Assembly: GCF_910592395.1 (NCBI RefSeq)
Contig: NC_088313.1
Coordinates: 16,262,437-16,322,436 of the forward strand
Reading direction: 5' to 3'
Origin: Lineus longissimus
Taxonomy: Eukaryota > Nemertea > Pilidiophora > Heteronemertea > Lineidae
DNA length: 60,000 nucleotides
In this document: piece by piece, positions 49,401 through 60,000 of the stretch
How the letters are laid out: each line of letters begins with the position of its first letter
How positions within the stretch are numbered: position 1 is the first letter of the stretch
Made by a program: the position numbers and the translations under genes
Notes under the pieces: model-generated
Seen by the model: only the letters and a program-made list of their open reading frames with translations
What the model was told of the DNA's origin: nothing
The model's database searches: none

Positions 49401-52400
49401 TCTCAAGTCACATTGATTTGTCCTAACTAAACGACCTATAGCTGACAAGATCGCCATAATATTGTAGTTTCTGCTACCAGTTAGTCAATAATTATGCAAC
49501 AAAATCTGTCCGTAACCCTTTCGAATAATACGGCGAAAAAATGGTCGGATAGTAAGAAGAGTAACTATCAACAATGGGTTCCAGGACGTCATTGTGAGAG
49601 ATGACAATTCTGTTATCTGCTCGATATCGTATTCTTCCCAGCCATGCACTCGCTTCATTGGACTCAGCATGGGCCACAACACCTATATCTGTGAATTGAA
49701 AAATTGTACTCTTCTTCTATGGTATAATCGATTATCTATCAAGCTGTTTGCAGCTGCCTTGGCTTCGCAAGGTGGCTGTAGATAGACGCGAAGATATTCT
49801 CATCTTTTCTTGGTCGTCATAATAAAACTCGGCTCGGCTCATAGGTTGGATGAATTATTGATATGAATCATTAACTTGTATCTGTAGGTGTTCTGCTGTG
49901 GAGGCATATCTTGTTTGCTAGGTCCCTGCTGTGTTCTAAATCTGTATATCAAGGCCGATTTTTATTAGATAGAAAACATCACGTATGAGAGAAACTTATT
50001 AGCAACAAAATAGGACTGACCTTTTAGTTAGAGATCACCACGTATGACAAACAATATGAAGCAATAATAAAGAAAGACACCTGCAGCAGAAACAACAAGA
50101 GCTACACTTTATTTTAGAAAAAAAGGATTTAGAATGTCACGTTTAGCTCCGCAATCAGCTAGTCATTAACAGAGAACACGATGAGAGTACGAACGAAGTC
50201 TTATCAAAATATCAACTGTATTTAATAACATTTGTGATCGTATCATGGGCGAATGTGATGCAATTTTACCGCATTTTTGCTTTGAGGTCAATATCAAAGC
50301 TGCCATATAGATAGATATTAGATAGATCCAAAGATACAAAACGTGGTTCCGAATCGCATATGCGTTTTTAACGTGGTCTTTCGGTTGTTTATTGTCTGCG
50401 GTCGTAAAGGAAAACACTCAGACCAAACTGTAAACAAAACCATTAGGAAGGCGAAAAGGTACCAATGGGTCTCCGTGGGTGTAATGTCGTTTATCGATTC
50501 TCTTTAGCGACTAAGTAGCCTACCAATAAAGATAGCGAATGTAGAAACAACGTCCCCCTAAATGAAAAAATCCGGTTAAGTAATACGAATTCTGTTCATC
50601 ATCGGGCAATCAAGACTTAAAAGCGGTCTGATGTCCAATGCCTAATGAAGATGAGAGGACTACTAAGTGGCGATGCCATTCTTAAACGGTAAACAAACGA
50701 ATAAAACCTGAACATTATTTCGGCTTGGCAACGATAAGCATACTGTCTCAAAGTAAGACTGGTTGCCCATTGTTATCCTAAATATTTTACTTTTCAGGGG
50801 ATTGTATAACGGTCGAACCAAGGAGGACAACGACGAAATAAAACCATATTAAACAAAGTCCTTATTTGTTGCGTCCCCTTAAAAAATCCCGTATATGGAA
50901 TGTATCTGACACTCGCTCCCCTGATATATGAGTCATTTATAAAAGGATTACCTTGACTCTCTCAACAGGTCCAATAGCATCAAATCTAACAGACATTTAA
51001 CTGCTAAGGGAGGAGAAGTCTGAATCACGCGGACGCTTAGCAACGCCTGAATAAAGTCAAAGACCGTCTGCGTTGATGTGACGTTGTCATCTTGGAGAGT
51101 ATTGTTGTGATTACTTTTGTAGAAGTTATAAGGCGGATCTTTCGTTTTCATTTACATTTTTGACAACAACTTGTTGTCTGAGTAATAGTTTAATGAATAA
51201 TTACTCTTTTTCTGTGTTTACATGCTTTGGGTGTTTTCATTCTGGTTCTGACTTCTGTAGGGGAAGGAGTAACTGTCTTCTCTGTTAACAGGCGACTGCA
51301 AATATTCTGCAGGGTTTTGTGAGATTATTTTCCGTTTGTTAGTTTAGTAGATAGGACTGACTATACATATTCTGTGTGATAGTTTTCACTGGTTTGGCTC
51401 TTTCTTGTCTCACTCTGCCGTCATTGGAGTAACTTCAGGAGTTTGGGAGATTGGACACTGAGAACTACAGGAAGAACAAACGTATTGGAATACAAAATGT
51501 AAACGGTTCCAATCATAGTGATACATTTCGTGGTTTATGGGAATACATTCTACTTTTGGCAGTAACAAAAAGGTAAGGTGCATAATACAAGTTTCACGTT
51601 CCAGAATCCGTTATCATCGAACCTATTTCTTTATTAAACGCTCCACATGTATACGTAAATGTTGGATGGTTTGTTTATTCGAACCTGGATCATTATGGTT
51701 CTTGTTTACCTTTCGTTCACAGCGGCGTGATACTCAATCGAGTTCCCAAAAAGAATGCATAATCAACTCGATGTATTCTTGGCATTTGTGAACGATTTTT
51801 CACAGTATTAGCGTGAAATACTAAAATATGGTTATTTCATCATGGAGATGTTTGGCAGTCAGGCAATGATCGGTGTGAAAACCTCAAACTCTTACCTATT
51901 GCTTTGTAGTCTGATAGAAGGACATCATTCCTTATTCGCCCCTAGGCCCGAGAACGCTTTATACTGTAGTTTATGAAGCCGATTGCTTGGCTTCCCGAGC
52001 CCCAGTAGACATCGAGCAATCCACGATCAGGAAAGGGAATGCCCTGAGGGTGGGGAAAAGAGAAGGACGTCAATGTCTTCACTGATGCGAAAGTTGTATT
52101 TCGGCGTATGTTGGGGATCTGAGCCTATGTTGGTGTCTTATCTTATTACGGATACCACTCTGGGGTATTTTATGAGCGATGCCAGGTAAGATAGATAACA
52201 TTTGATCTATCTATGTTGCTAAGGAAAAGCTATTGAAGAGTGAAACGCCCAAGAATATCTTAGTCTTTATACGTACTTACTTAATGATTAAATATCTCAT
52301 TATCCTTTCTTTCATTTATCTTTGCCGTTGTTATGGTTTCTTAGTTTATCCGTGCAAATGGACCATGATGCTGCGTATAAGGCTATAGTGCGTTCTTTGT

Positions 52401-54336
52401 GAATCCTTGTTTGTATGGATACTACTGTCACCCTCTGATTATGACACCTGTATTAGGGATAATTTAACACAAGACAAAGCAAATCCTATGAGCTAGCTCC
52501 ACATACGGAGATGTATATTATATCACCAGCTGCGCATCGAGTCAGTCGGCCCGAGTGGCATTTTTGATATGTACGAGTTAACAACTCAACTCTTTCACGA
52601 AACATAAACAGAATCTAATGTTGTTGATAGCCAGTTACTGTTAGTGATAAATACACCAGGTGCATGTTTTCGTTAGAAAGACTGTTTTTTGCCGCAATAC
52701 TACCGACACTGACTTATCGACAGGATGGATAGTAAATATTACAAGTAATTTTAATGGCTTTGGTTTCTTCATTCATCAAATCTTCGTTTCGTATGTTGCA
52801 ATGTGGCAATGTTGCAGTGTGCAGTGTTCATATGCTGAGCGTAATAAACAATGGCCCATTTTAGGCAAAAACTCGATCGAAATAAAAAATTATTTTATCT
52901 TTTCAGTTTATTCTCCAGATGCAGACTTGTTATTTTCTGCCATTGTATTCCATTGCATGTCCTATCGATCAGACATACCTTCAGATTCACTTGACCATGT
53001 AATGATGACACTTACATCACCAATTTTCTCAATCTAATATCCGGGTATCTTCTATATTTTCAGAAACTACTAGTCAATCACTGATTATAACCCCTGCACA
53101 AGTCGACAGCAAAAATCTTACCTACCAACTGCAAAACTGCCTCAAGAATCTCTGGAGTACTTAACACACCATTGTCGAACTGTCGTTACCATCTGTACGC
53201 TTAGAGGATCGAATACAACCGGGCTACGTGTCGGAGTTCGGAGATTGGAATACGATTCACGCCAATCTGAAGAGAAGGGAGAATCAGAGTGTCAAGTTTC
53301 CGACAACTTCATCCCCATTAAAGACGTTGTTTGTTACTTTAACTAAAAGACGAAATATGTAGTTGAGGGATTTAGAGACGTAAAATGACGAAAATATCAA
53401 ACGTTTTTTTTATCAGAGTGGTAATGACATTGATATTCCGGGGATACTTGTACATTATCGTCTGTGACTTCATCGCCAGTGCCCGCCTTCTAGGCTGATG
53501 GTTGATGAAGAGAGCGCGACTTCTGCTACAAAAATAACTTACAAGAGACAGATTATCTGTAAATTTAGTCAGTGATATAGGAAAACGATGAAGTTACATT
53601 CTTAAACAGTAGGCGTATTCTATAAATGACTTCATCGCTTTTATTTTGAGCAGACATTCGATGAAGTTCCACCAGATCTCGGATTAGGAGAAGATATCGA
53701 GTCAGAATTTGTTTTTTCGCGAGTTGGAGAAATTGTACCTCGGCGTCGTTTTGGACAAGGTTTGTATTGTAATCAGGTTTTGGAATAGTCACATGCTGGT
53801 ACCCAGGATATCACCAGTTGGAGTATGCACTGAACAGACCTGACAGACGCTGGAATACAACCTTATCTTGGCTGTTCGTAGTGTTACTTCACGATTGAAC
53901 GCATTGCCGTCGCACATTGATGGCCAGGGAGTCATTCGATGTTTAGCAGAAATGCTCTCGGGATTGCTTTGGATATCGAACTGAAGGATTCTCATGAAAC
54001 TAAAACAGGGGAATTGTAATTTTGATAGAAATTAATTTTCACTGAGTTTATGATTAGAACTTGCAAGGATCGAATCCTTGAGGAATTGTGTTAGGAAGCG
54101 ATTAATCAATACGCTGTCTTATCACAGTTGGCATATTCAGTATTGAAAACATCATATTGTTTTTAAAACAGTGAGTGCGAACACGATCTATTCTCTCGGA
54201 TTATAATAAAGATGTTGATATCGTGAAATTCGAAAGACGATTGGATATTTTTATTTAAAGTCAGGATCCTGACAACTGAGCTACATTCGCAAATAAAGAA
54301 ACACATATTTTACACGATCTTAATATCATCGCTTCA
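46414..54336. other. Long gene-poor stretch
   Basis: Nearly 8 kb without a supported gene. The longest frames (48815-49201 on minus, 128 codons; 52660-53037 on plus, 125 codons) have no recognisable domain, signal peptide or flanking splice context. No transposon core, RNA gene or long repeat is visible. Confidence 0.45.
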
Positions 54337-54428
54337 GCTAAATTGGCTTGTGATAGATAGCTGGAACCTCAGTCCAAAAAGGCAGATTTGTATTCAAAAG
54401 AGGATATAAAAGCGGAAGTGACGTCAAA
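54337..54428 (+). promoter_or_regulatory. 5' leader of the GPCR with acceptor, TATA-like word and CRE palindrome
   Basis: ATCATCGCTTCAG ending at 54336 could be a 3' splice site for an untranslated upstream exon. TATAAAA lies at 54405-54411, only 18 bp before the ATG; a TATA-driven start would fall inside the coding region, so it is probably not the core promoter. TGACGTCA, the full CREB/ATF palindrome, occupies 54419-54426, two bases before the ATG. Confidence 0.4.
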
Positions 54429-55442
54429 ATGAACATCACGTGCCCGGAAGGCCCGGGTCCTATCCAACATTCGGACGCCGGGCGCGTCATTTTAGGAATA
54501 TTTCTCGTTTTGGTAATTCTGCTCACATTGGCCGGAAACTTTATGGTGATTGCCTCAGTGTATTTGTTCCGGCAACTGCAATCTGTGACGAATGCTTTTA
54601 TAGTGTCTCTAGCTGCGGCTGACGCATTAGTGGCGGTACTGGTCATGCCGTTTTCGTTGTATCAAAACATGAGCACTTTCACGTGGCATCTCGGTGAAAC
54701 GATGTGTCTAGTCGCGACATCATTTGACGTCATGTTCACGACGACGTCGATTTTACACTTAATGTGCATGGCCGTAGATAGATATCTAGCTATTTGCCAT
54801 CCGTTCCTTTATAATGACAGAATGACCAAACCCACTGTGATTGGCTTACTCATCATGTGCTGGATCCTTCCCTTGTTTATCAGTTTTTTCCCAATACTCA
54901 ACCGCTGGAACATACTCGGGATTGAGGAGGTGGACTACTGCGTGAATCAAGCAGGCTCCTGCGTCTTTCTAGTCAACAGAGCATACGCCATTATATGTTC
55001 CGCCATTGCTTTCTACATTCCGACAGTCTTCATGTTAGTGTGCAATATTAAGATCTACCAAACTGCACGAAAACAAGTAATGCAGATCCGGAGTTTGGAA
55101 ATCAAGACACCGGGCGCAATGCGAGCCTCAAAGAACATGCGCCAAGAGACCAAAGCCGCGAAGACAATCGGAATCATCGTTGGAGTGTACTCTTTATGCT
55201 GGTTTCCCTTCTTCATATTCAATGTCGTGGACCCTTTTATTGACTATACCATCCATCCGATCCCTTGGTCCGTAGCCATCTGGTTAGGCTACATCAATTC
55301 TACCATTAACCCCTTCCTGTATTATTTCTTTAATCGCTCATTCCGGACTGCTTTTACGAAGATTCTCATGTGCTCCTCCTGTCGGATGGGCGACTTCGAT
55401 GACAACTTCAACAACACGACAATGTCCGCTGTGTCTGAATGA
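54429..55442 (+). CDS. Serotonin receptor 4-like G-protein-coupled receptor
   Basis: A complete 337-residue class A GPCR in one exon. Landmarks: N37 (TM1), D65 (TM2), C93, the amine-anchoring D100 in SFDVMFTTTSILHL (TM3), D117-R118-Y119, P198 (TM5), CWFPFF with W258 and P260 (TM6), WLGYINS with W285 and Y288, and N294-P-F-L-Y298 (TM7). ISFFPI..RW in TM4/loop 2, CVFLVNRAYAI.CS..AFYIP in TM5, ETKAAKT at the start of TM6 and VDPFIDYT in loop 3 are highly characteristic of 5-HT4 receptors. C190, S191 and A194 reproduce the 5-HT4 TM5 pocket. Vertebrate 5-HT4 couples to Gs and raises cAMP; the same is inferred here. N2 and N80 are possible glycosylation sites. The third loop and tail are short. A trace-amine-type ligand remains possible because these families are close relatives. 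Confidence 0.93.
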   Translation: MNITCPEGPGPIQHSDAGRVILGIFLVLVILLTLAGNFMVIASVYLFRQLQSVTNAFIVSLAAADALVAVLVMPFSLYQNMSTFTWHLGETMCLVATSFDVMFTTTSILHLMCMAVDRYLAICHPFLYNDRMTKPTVIGLLIMCWILPLFISFFPILNRWNILGIEEVDYCVNQAGSCVFLVNRAYAIICSAIAFYIPTVFMLVCNIKIYQTARKQVMQIRSLEIKTPGAMRASKNMRQETKAAKTIGIIVGVYSLCWFPFFIFNVVDPFIDYTIHPIPWSVAIWLGYINSTINPFLYYFFNRSFRTAFTKILMCSSCRMGDFDDNFNNTTMSAVSE

Positions 55443-56608
55443 TATGAGATCTAAAGAAGCTCTGCATACATTTCTATTAGTAGCTACATATAGATGGAGT
55501 TATCAGTTCCAAGAGCAATATCGCCAAGTCACCATTTCGCCATATCGAGTTAAGAGGTTCGGTAGACACATTCCTGCTGCTGTGTGATTTCTTTTGAAAA
55601 TCTTTTGTAACTTTGTCTCTCGGAACTATCTTCTTTTACTTTCATGTATTCTTGGTATTCATCGAAACCACGCCGGGAACCATCTTGGTTTTCAGCAGAG
55701 CCTGGTAGACACCTACTTGGTATGTATTACACAAAAATGTACAGGGGAATACACACATTCTTGAAATTCGACCAGATTCCCCCTGACAACCAAGATGTCG
55801 AACAATAACTTGCACTACCGAACCTCTTCTCTTGTCACCTCGACCGGAACATTACTGGTGTAGTCAGGGTTATTGGCGAGGCTGACTGAAAGGTCTTTGT
55901 ATTTGAGGAACGAAATGTAAAAAACGTACACAACTCATTTGTGATAGGGACTTCGGGAAATGGTAGAAATGTATACAGGGTTTCTTTAGTGAGCCGAGTT
56001 TTATACGGGTTTGTAAACATGAAAGACTACTTTCACCATACCCATCAGGTATCTTGTAAGTTCGATTTGAGAGGTACAAATACTAAATGGCAATCTGATC
56101 ACGACTATGAAATACTTTTAGTTATAAGGACTTCTTCATTTGATACTATCTTGTTCTTTAATTTAAAAACATCTCTTCTCTTACCTGACGATAGTTACCT
56201 TTAAATCTGAACGTCCTCAACAAACTTGTTTGCGTTTGAACTAGGCGTAATAACATTGGTCAACGTCAAAATTCCAAGCGAAATATTCCCATGTTTGTGT
56301 TGAGTGCGACAACCTGTCAGTGATACTGAAAAATATCAGCACAGAGGGCTTTGTGATTTTCCACATTTTACATGAGTGATTTTAGCTTATGCTGAAGAAA
56401 GTACCTTGAAGTGTAAGTAACACACGGATTGCTGAATTTAAGCAACAAGCGTTAAAACTGTGATTACAAGCATGCTATGAACAGTAAGGTCGTGTGATAT
56501 GTACCAATGTTGTGTATATTTGTATAAGATACGTTCGTTTTAATCACCGGTGTAAATAATTTTGATAATTTCATCCAAACATTTCATTTTCGGCATCATT
56601 TCAATAAA
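55443..56608 (+). other. Probable 3' UTR and flank of the receptor gene
   Basis: The first AATAAA after the receptor stop is at 56603-56608, about 1.16 kb downstream. No independent coding region is seen between. Whether this signal is used is inference. Confidence 0.35.
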
Positions 56609-56696
56609 ATATCATAATTTTGCAGATAAAATGCCGTCGATTATATCGAACTTATATCCAACAGAAAAAAGAACATCAATTGATGTCTTTCAGCCA

Positions 56697-56716
56697 CCCC
56701 CCCCCCCCCCCCCCCC
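56697..56716 (+). repeat. 20-nt poly(C) tract
   Basis: An uninterrupted run of 20 C. It creates a spurious polyproline frame. The complementary strand could form a G-quadruplex, this strand an i-motif. Confidence 0.92.
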
Positions 56717-59700
56717 AAGATCAAAAGGTCATGCAATCCCGCAGCTGCTTCATCTCCAAAGTAGAAACCGGAACAAGTACCCTGGATCATGTATAGCTAT
56801 GACCACTTCCGTTTCCAGCACCTGCTCGTCGGCTTCCTGTTTAAAGGGAGGTAAAGGTTCCCAAAGGAACCACGGTACAATAGCGTAGACGTTCTGAGAA
56901 TAATAGCGTACAAGTTCCCACTGAATAATGACGCCGGTCGAAGTCTATTGAGGCTATCATGTCGCAGCAGCAATTCCCGAGTCTCTTGCTGTACAATCTC
57001 ACCGACCGTTCTCTTTTTTGTAATGACAACTTTAAGATAGCAAGGACTATGTTACTATCCCAATGGTTATGCACAAGGCTGAGTTGAAACACGAATCTCC
57101 AAATATTAGGTAAGAAGTGTTTCGATGATTCTGGAAGGAGTTGCCTTTACAGTGACATCAATCATTTGGAAGTGGATCTTATGCGCCTTTACTGTGTTCA
57201 GTCAAACATCGTCACATTGGAAATTATCAGTGAATTTATGAATATCATTTCATGTTCAAATGACAGATTGATGCCCACTACGATCATCATCATCCCCATG
57301 CCAAGTGGGTACTTGTACATGTATATATCATCTTGTCTTTGTCAGCATCAGCTTGAAACCTTGTCCGCCATTACTTTTACTAATGGTTTTCTATTAATAG
57401 AGATAAATCCAGTTGCATCTGCTGCCTTGTCTACTAATCCTAGCAAATGAGAAGCCTCTCATATTCCTTGTTATCTGTACAAGCTCGACATGTGACATGC
57501 GTGTCAATGAGGCCAATATCACATAAGGCATCTTTGGTCATGATCACTGGCACCCTTTCACACGATGGTCTGTTAATTGATGTAAAATCTTCCCTGTGAC
57601 GTCCTTCTATATTGCCGATTAACAAGTTAGGACTTGTTCGTGATAGGAAATGTCAACGATGCCGTTTTTGCAGTTGGCTTTATTCGTCATGTTTACATTT
57701 CACGAATCGGGTTTATCTTGTTCTATTGAACAGACTTCACCCTTCTCAGCATTCAAAGCCCCAAAAATGTTGTAATGCATTGTAAATTTTAATGTATCAT
57801 CAAGCTGATGATTCAGAAGAACCTTAACAAATATTGGGTTGAGAGTTATCGTGGTCAAAAAGGACATTTTTAAAGGAACGTATGTTCTCAAAAGTTGTAT
57901 TGTCGGGTGTCATCAGTATTTCAAGCAATCGCTGTATTTTTCTATGCGTTTGAAAATGCCAGCGTTATTATAACTTTTTCATTTATATTCTAAGCAATAG
58001 CATCTTATCGGAAAGCTCCCTTGCGAGTCTGAAGTTACCGTCAAGCCACCAGCCTATTCCTTCTGACATTCACGCTTTCACTGTCCTGATGCCCACGGTG
58101 TTTCTTTCATGTGACGGACCGATAATCTATTCGGGGAACTTGATCTTTCTCGAAATAACTCCTACTTACATCACAAATGAATGTCCCAGCGGCCTTCCCA
58201 AAATTGGCAAGAAAAATATTATATCAAATTACCTGGTTTCCGGAAAACATTACCAATAATCGATTTGTTAGCCATTGGGGGCAGGCATTGTGATTACGAA
58301 ATAGAGTTTCGCGATCGAAAATTGGTCTAGAAAAGCTAAGCGTGACAATTTTGCTGATTTTCGTTTTTTTTGGCAGTGGCAACATCCTTTGTCGGCTCCT
58401 CAAGGTTAATTTATTTCTGCCATAACTTTCTCATGGATGATCATGGTAGTTTTCCTGTTTGATTTCTTGTTCCATGAAAAAATAAAGGCAAAAAGTGACT
58501 GGCGGTTATAACGGGTTAGTATTGTTTGGGGGAGGGCGTGGCTATCTAGAGCGTGTGCTTAACGTCACGTGTACAGTCAAATTTCCATTATCTTTACTGT
58601 GTAAAGGACCTATATGATGTGATATACTCTTGAATGATACCCGTACCTTAATTTTTCACTAACCTACATGTACTTTGGCAATAAAACGGGCGTGTACCTT
58701 TCTCAGGAGGGCGAGTTTCAAGTGAATTCGTCCGACACTTTTATTTTCATACTTCAGCGAACAACTGTGAAAAATCTGTTTGAATGAAATGTTTAGAGCT
58801 AGACAGCTAGACACAATGAGTACCACATTATACAATAGAACAGGCATCAATGTATCAACCCAGAGCCTGCGTCAGAAGGAACACCGATAAAATTCGCCGA
58901 AAACTTACAAACCTATAAACACAAGGGCATCCCTTACATGTAGGCTATGTAAATAGATTTGATGGTGAGAATGTAAACTTCACTTATCTATTTATCAGTA
59001 TTGCCATAAAATGTAAACCGTTCTTCTTCTTTAGCAGTTAAAAATCGGCGATGTTCACTTTTGAAAAACGTCCAGGAACATCTGTTTGTCTTTTAAAACA
59101 ATATTTCCCCGTACTTTCCCCTGGATGGATTGGTACATGTACTTTCCAAATCACGCTTACAGGCACGAGTTCTTTCGCATAATGGCCTGATCTTCATTAG
59201 CATCACACGTGGCCGGAACTTGGTAAATGTATTTATGTCATGCTGATTTCTGTGCCCTTGATTGATTGAGAAAAGCCAAACAAATTCCAAGTTCGTGATG
59301 TGAAAATTATTTTGCGGCATGCCATCTTAATTAACGTGTTGAGAGCCCCCTCCATTCTCCAAACCAGTCATAATGTTCAAAGCATTCTCTCTTCCAGGGC
59401 AGTGCTTCCCTCGATCGTCTTCATTATCTGTTATCGTAAAATCGTACAAAGAAGTTTTATGTGACTCTTACCTGAAGTATATATAGACTAATTTCATAAA
59501 ATAACCTATTGTAAATATTTTTCATCAAACAGGATAAAAATCATACATGTATATGAAAAGGTTGAATTTCATCATGGAATGTGACGTCACCATAATATGT
59601 AAATTGATCTCCAGAGAGTATTGTGTATATGTATAACGTATTTATCACATAAACCATTGTGTACATTTGATAGGCTGGATCACTATATATTTGTATACGT

Positions 59701-60000
59701 AGATATCTGATGCAAGAGAAACGTTCCCAAATAATTTCTTTATAATGTTGTTGTTGTCGTTTTTTTCGGCCACCACGGAACCATTCATCAGAATACAGCA
59801 TCCCCGTGAATTACCATTGTCATTTATCAAAATTGGTAAACAACTAGATACAGTAATGGCAAGTGATATAGCTCGGCCATTGATTACATACCGGATTCCC
59901 TTGAAAGTGGTTTTATCCTGACGTCATTGTTGTGACTTTGTCCTCGAACGAACAATTTAGGGATGAATGACATTCACCGCAGAATATTGTTCCGTGCAAC
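56717..60000. other. Intergenic, no supported gene
   Basis: Two adjacent minus-strand open stretches (57700-57891 and 57440-57625) have no identifiable domain. CRE palindromes occur at 59582-59589 and 59920-59927. TACATGTA words recur at about 57317, 58664, 58937, 59135 and 59545. Nothing else is interpretable. Confidence 0.45.

Noticed and set aside
52660-53037. 125-codon plus-strand frame rich in Phe, Ile and Ser
   Set aside because: It begins at a TTG-type start, has no domain or promoter, and its composition matches AT-rich noncoding DNA.
54060-54080. B-box-like GGATCGAATCC as part of a tRNA or SINE
   Set aside because: No A box, cloverleaf pairing or 3' tail could be found around it. 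A similar GGGTTCAAAT near 34797 failed the same test.
54405-54411. TATAAAA before the receptor as its core promoter
   Set aside because: It lies too close to the ATG: a normal start 25-30 bp downstream would fall inside the coding sequence, and the next in-frame Met is within TM1.
56562-56888. Polyproline-containing 108-codon frame
   Set aside because: The proline run is the 20-C homopolymer, and nothing else in the frame looks like protein.
57440-57891. Adjacent minus-strand open stretches with cysteine pairs, suspected retroelement gag/protease remnant
   Set aside because: Frames are separated by stops, no aspartic-protease DTG, zinc-knuckle or reverse-transcriptase motif is present, and no LTR or target duplication was seen.

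Overview
The window is animal nuclear DNA. It is AT-rich, gene-poor and full of introns, with GT-AG splice sites. It has no operons and no prokaryotic signals. The families present (an SLC22 transporter, a 5-HT4-type amine receptor, a sugar-transferase-type glycosyltransferase), the very frequent palindromic word TACATGTA and several AGGCCTA words suit a marine invertebrate. I cannot fix the phylum from sequence alone.

Only three genes are secure. At the left edge (124-807, +) are the last two coding exons of an SLC22-family solute carrier. In the middle (30679-31713, -) is a complete single-coding-exon type II membrane glycosyltransferase with an intact DXD motif. Near the right (54429-55442, +) is a complete intronless-ORF rhodopsin-class GPCR closely resembling vertebrate serotonin receptor 4, with the amine-binding residues preserved.

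Between them I list weaker gene candidates, each with low confidence: a minus-strand ORF with a perfect internal splice donor (4196-4567); a CCAAT/TATA promoter-like block (6701-6839) followed by a possible exon (7354-7606); a signal-peptide-like small ORF (12696-12920); possible minus-strand terminal exons with polyadenylation signals (15056-15192 and 29652-29864); a TATA-preceded small ORF (23191-23397); and a plus-strand terminal-exon-like block with two overlapping reading frames (31979-32689).

The rest is intergenic or intronic sequence rich in repeats. The most notable is a ~785 bp element (39116-39900) whose inverted ends are built from a 15-bp minisatellite and which is flanked by an 8-9 bp direct repeat; it looks like a non-autonomous DNA transposon. 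Others are a near-perfect 46-bp palindrome (24373-24418), a ~110 bp fold-back (1240-1358), a possible pogo-type transposon end (36124), several tandem repeats and two long C/G homopolymers. The three secure genes show no functional linkage; they appear to be unrelated neighbours. I found no rRNA, tRNA, known microRNA, CRISPR array or intact autonomous transposon.
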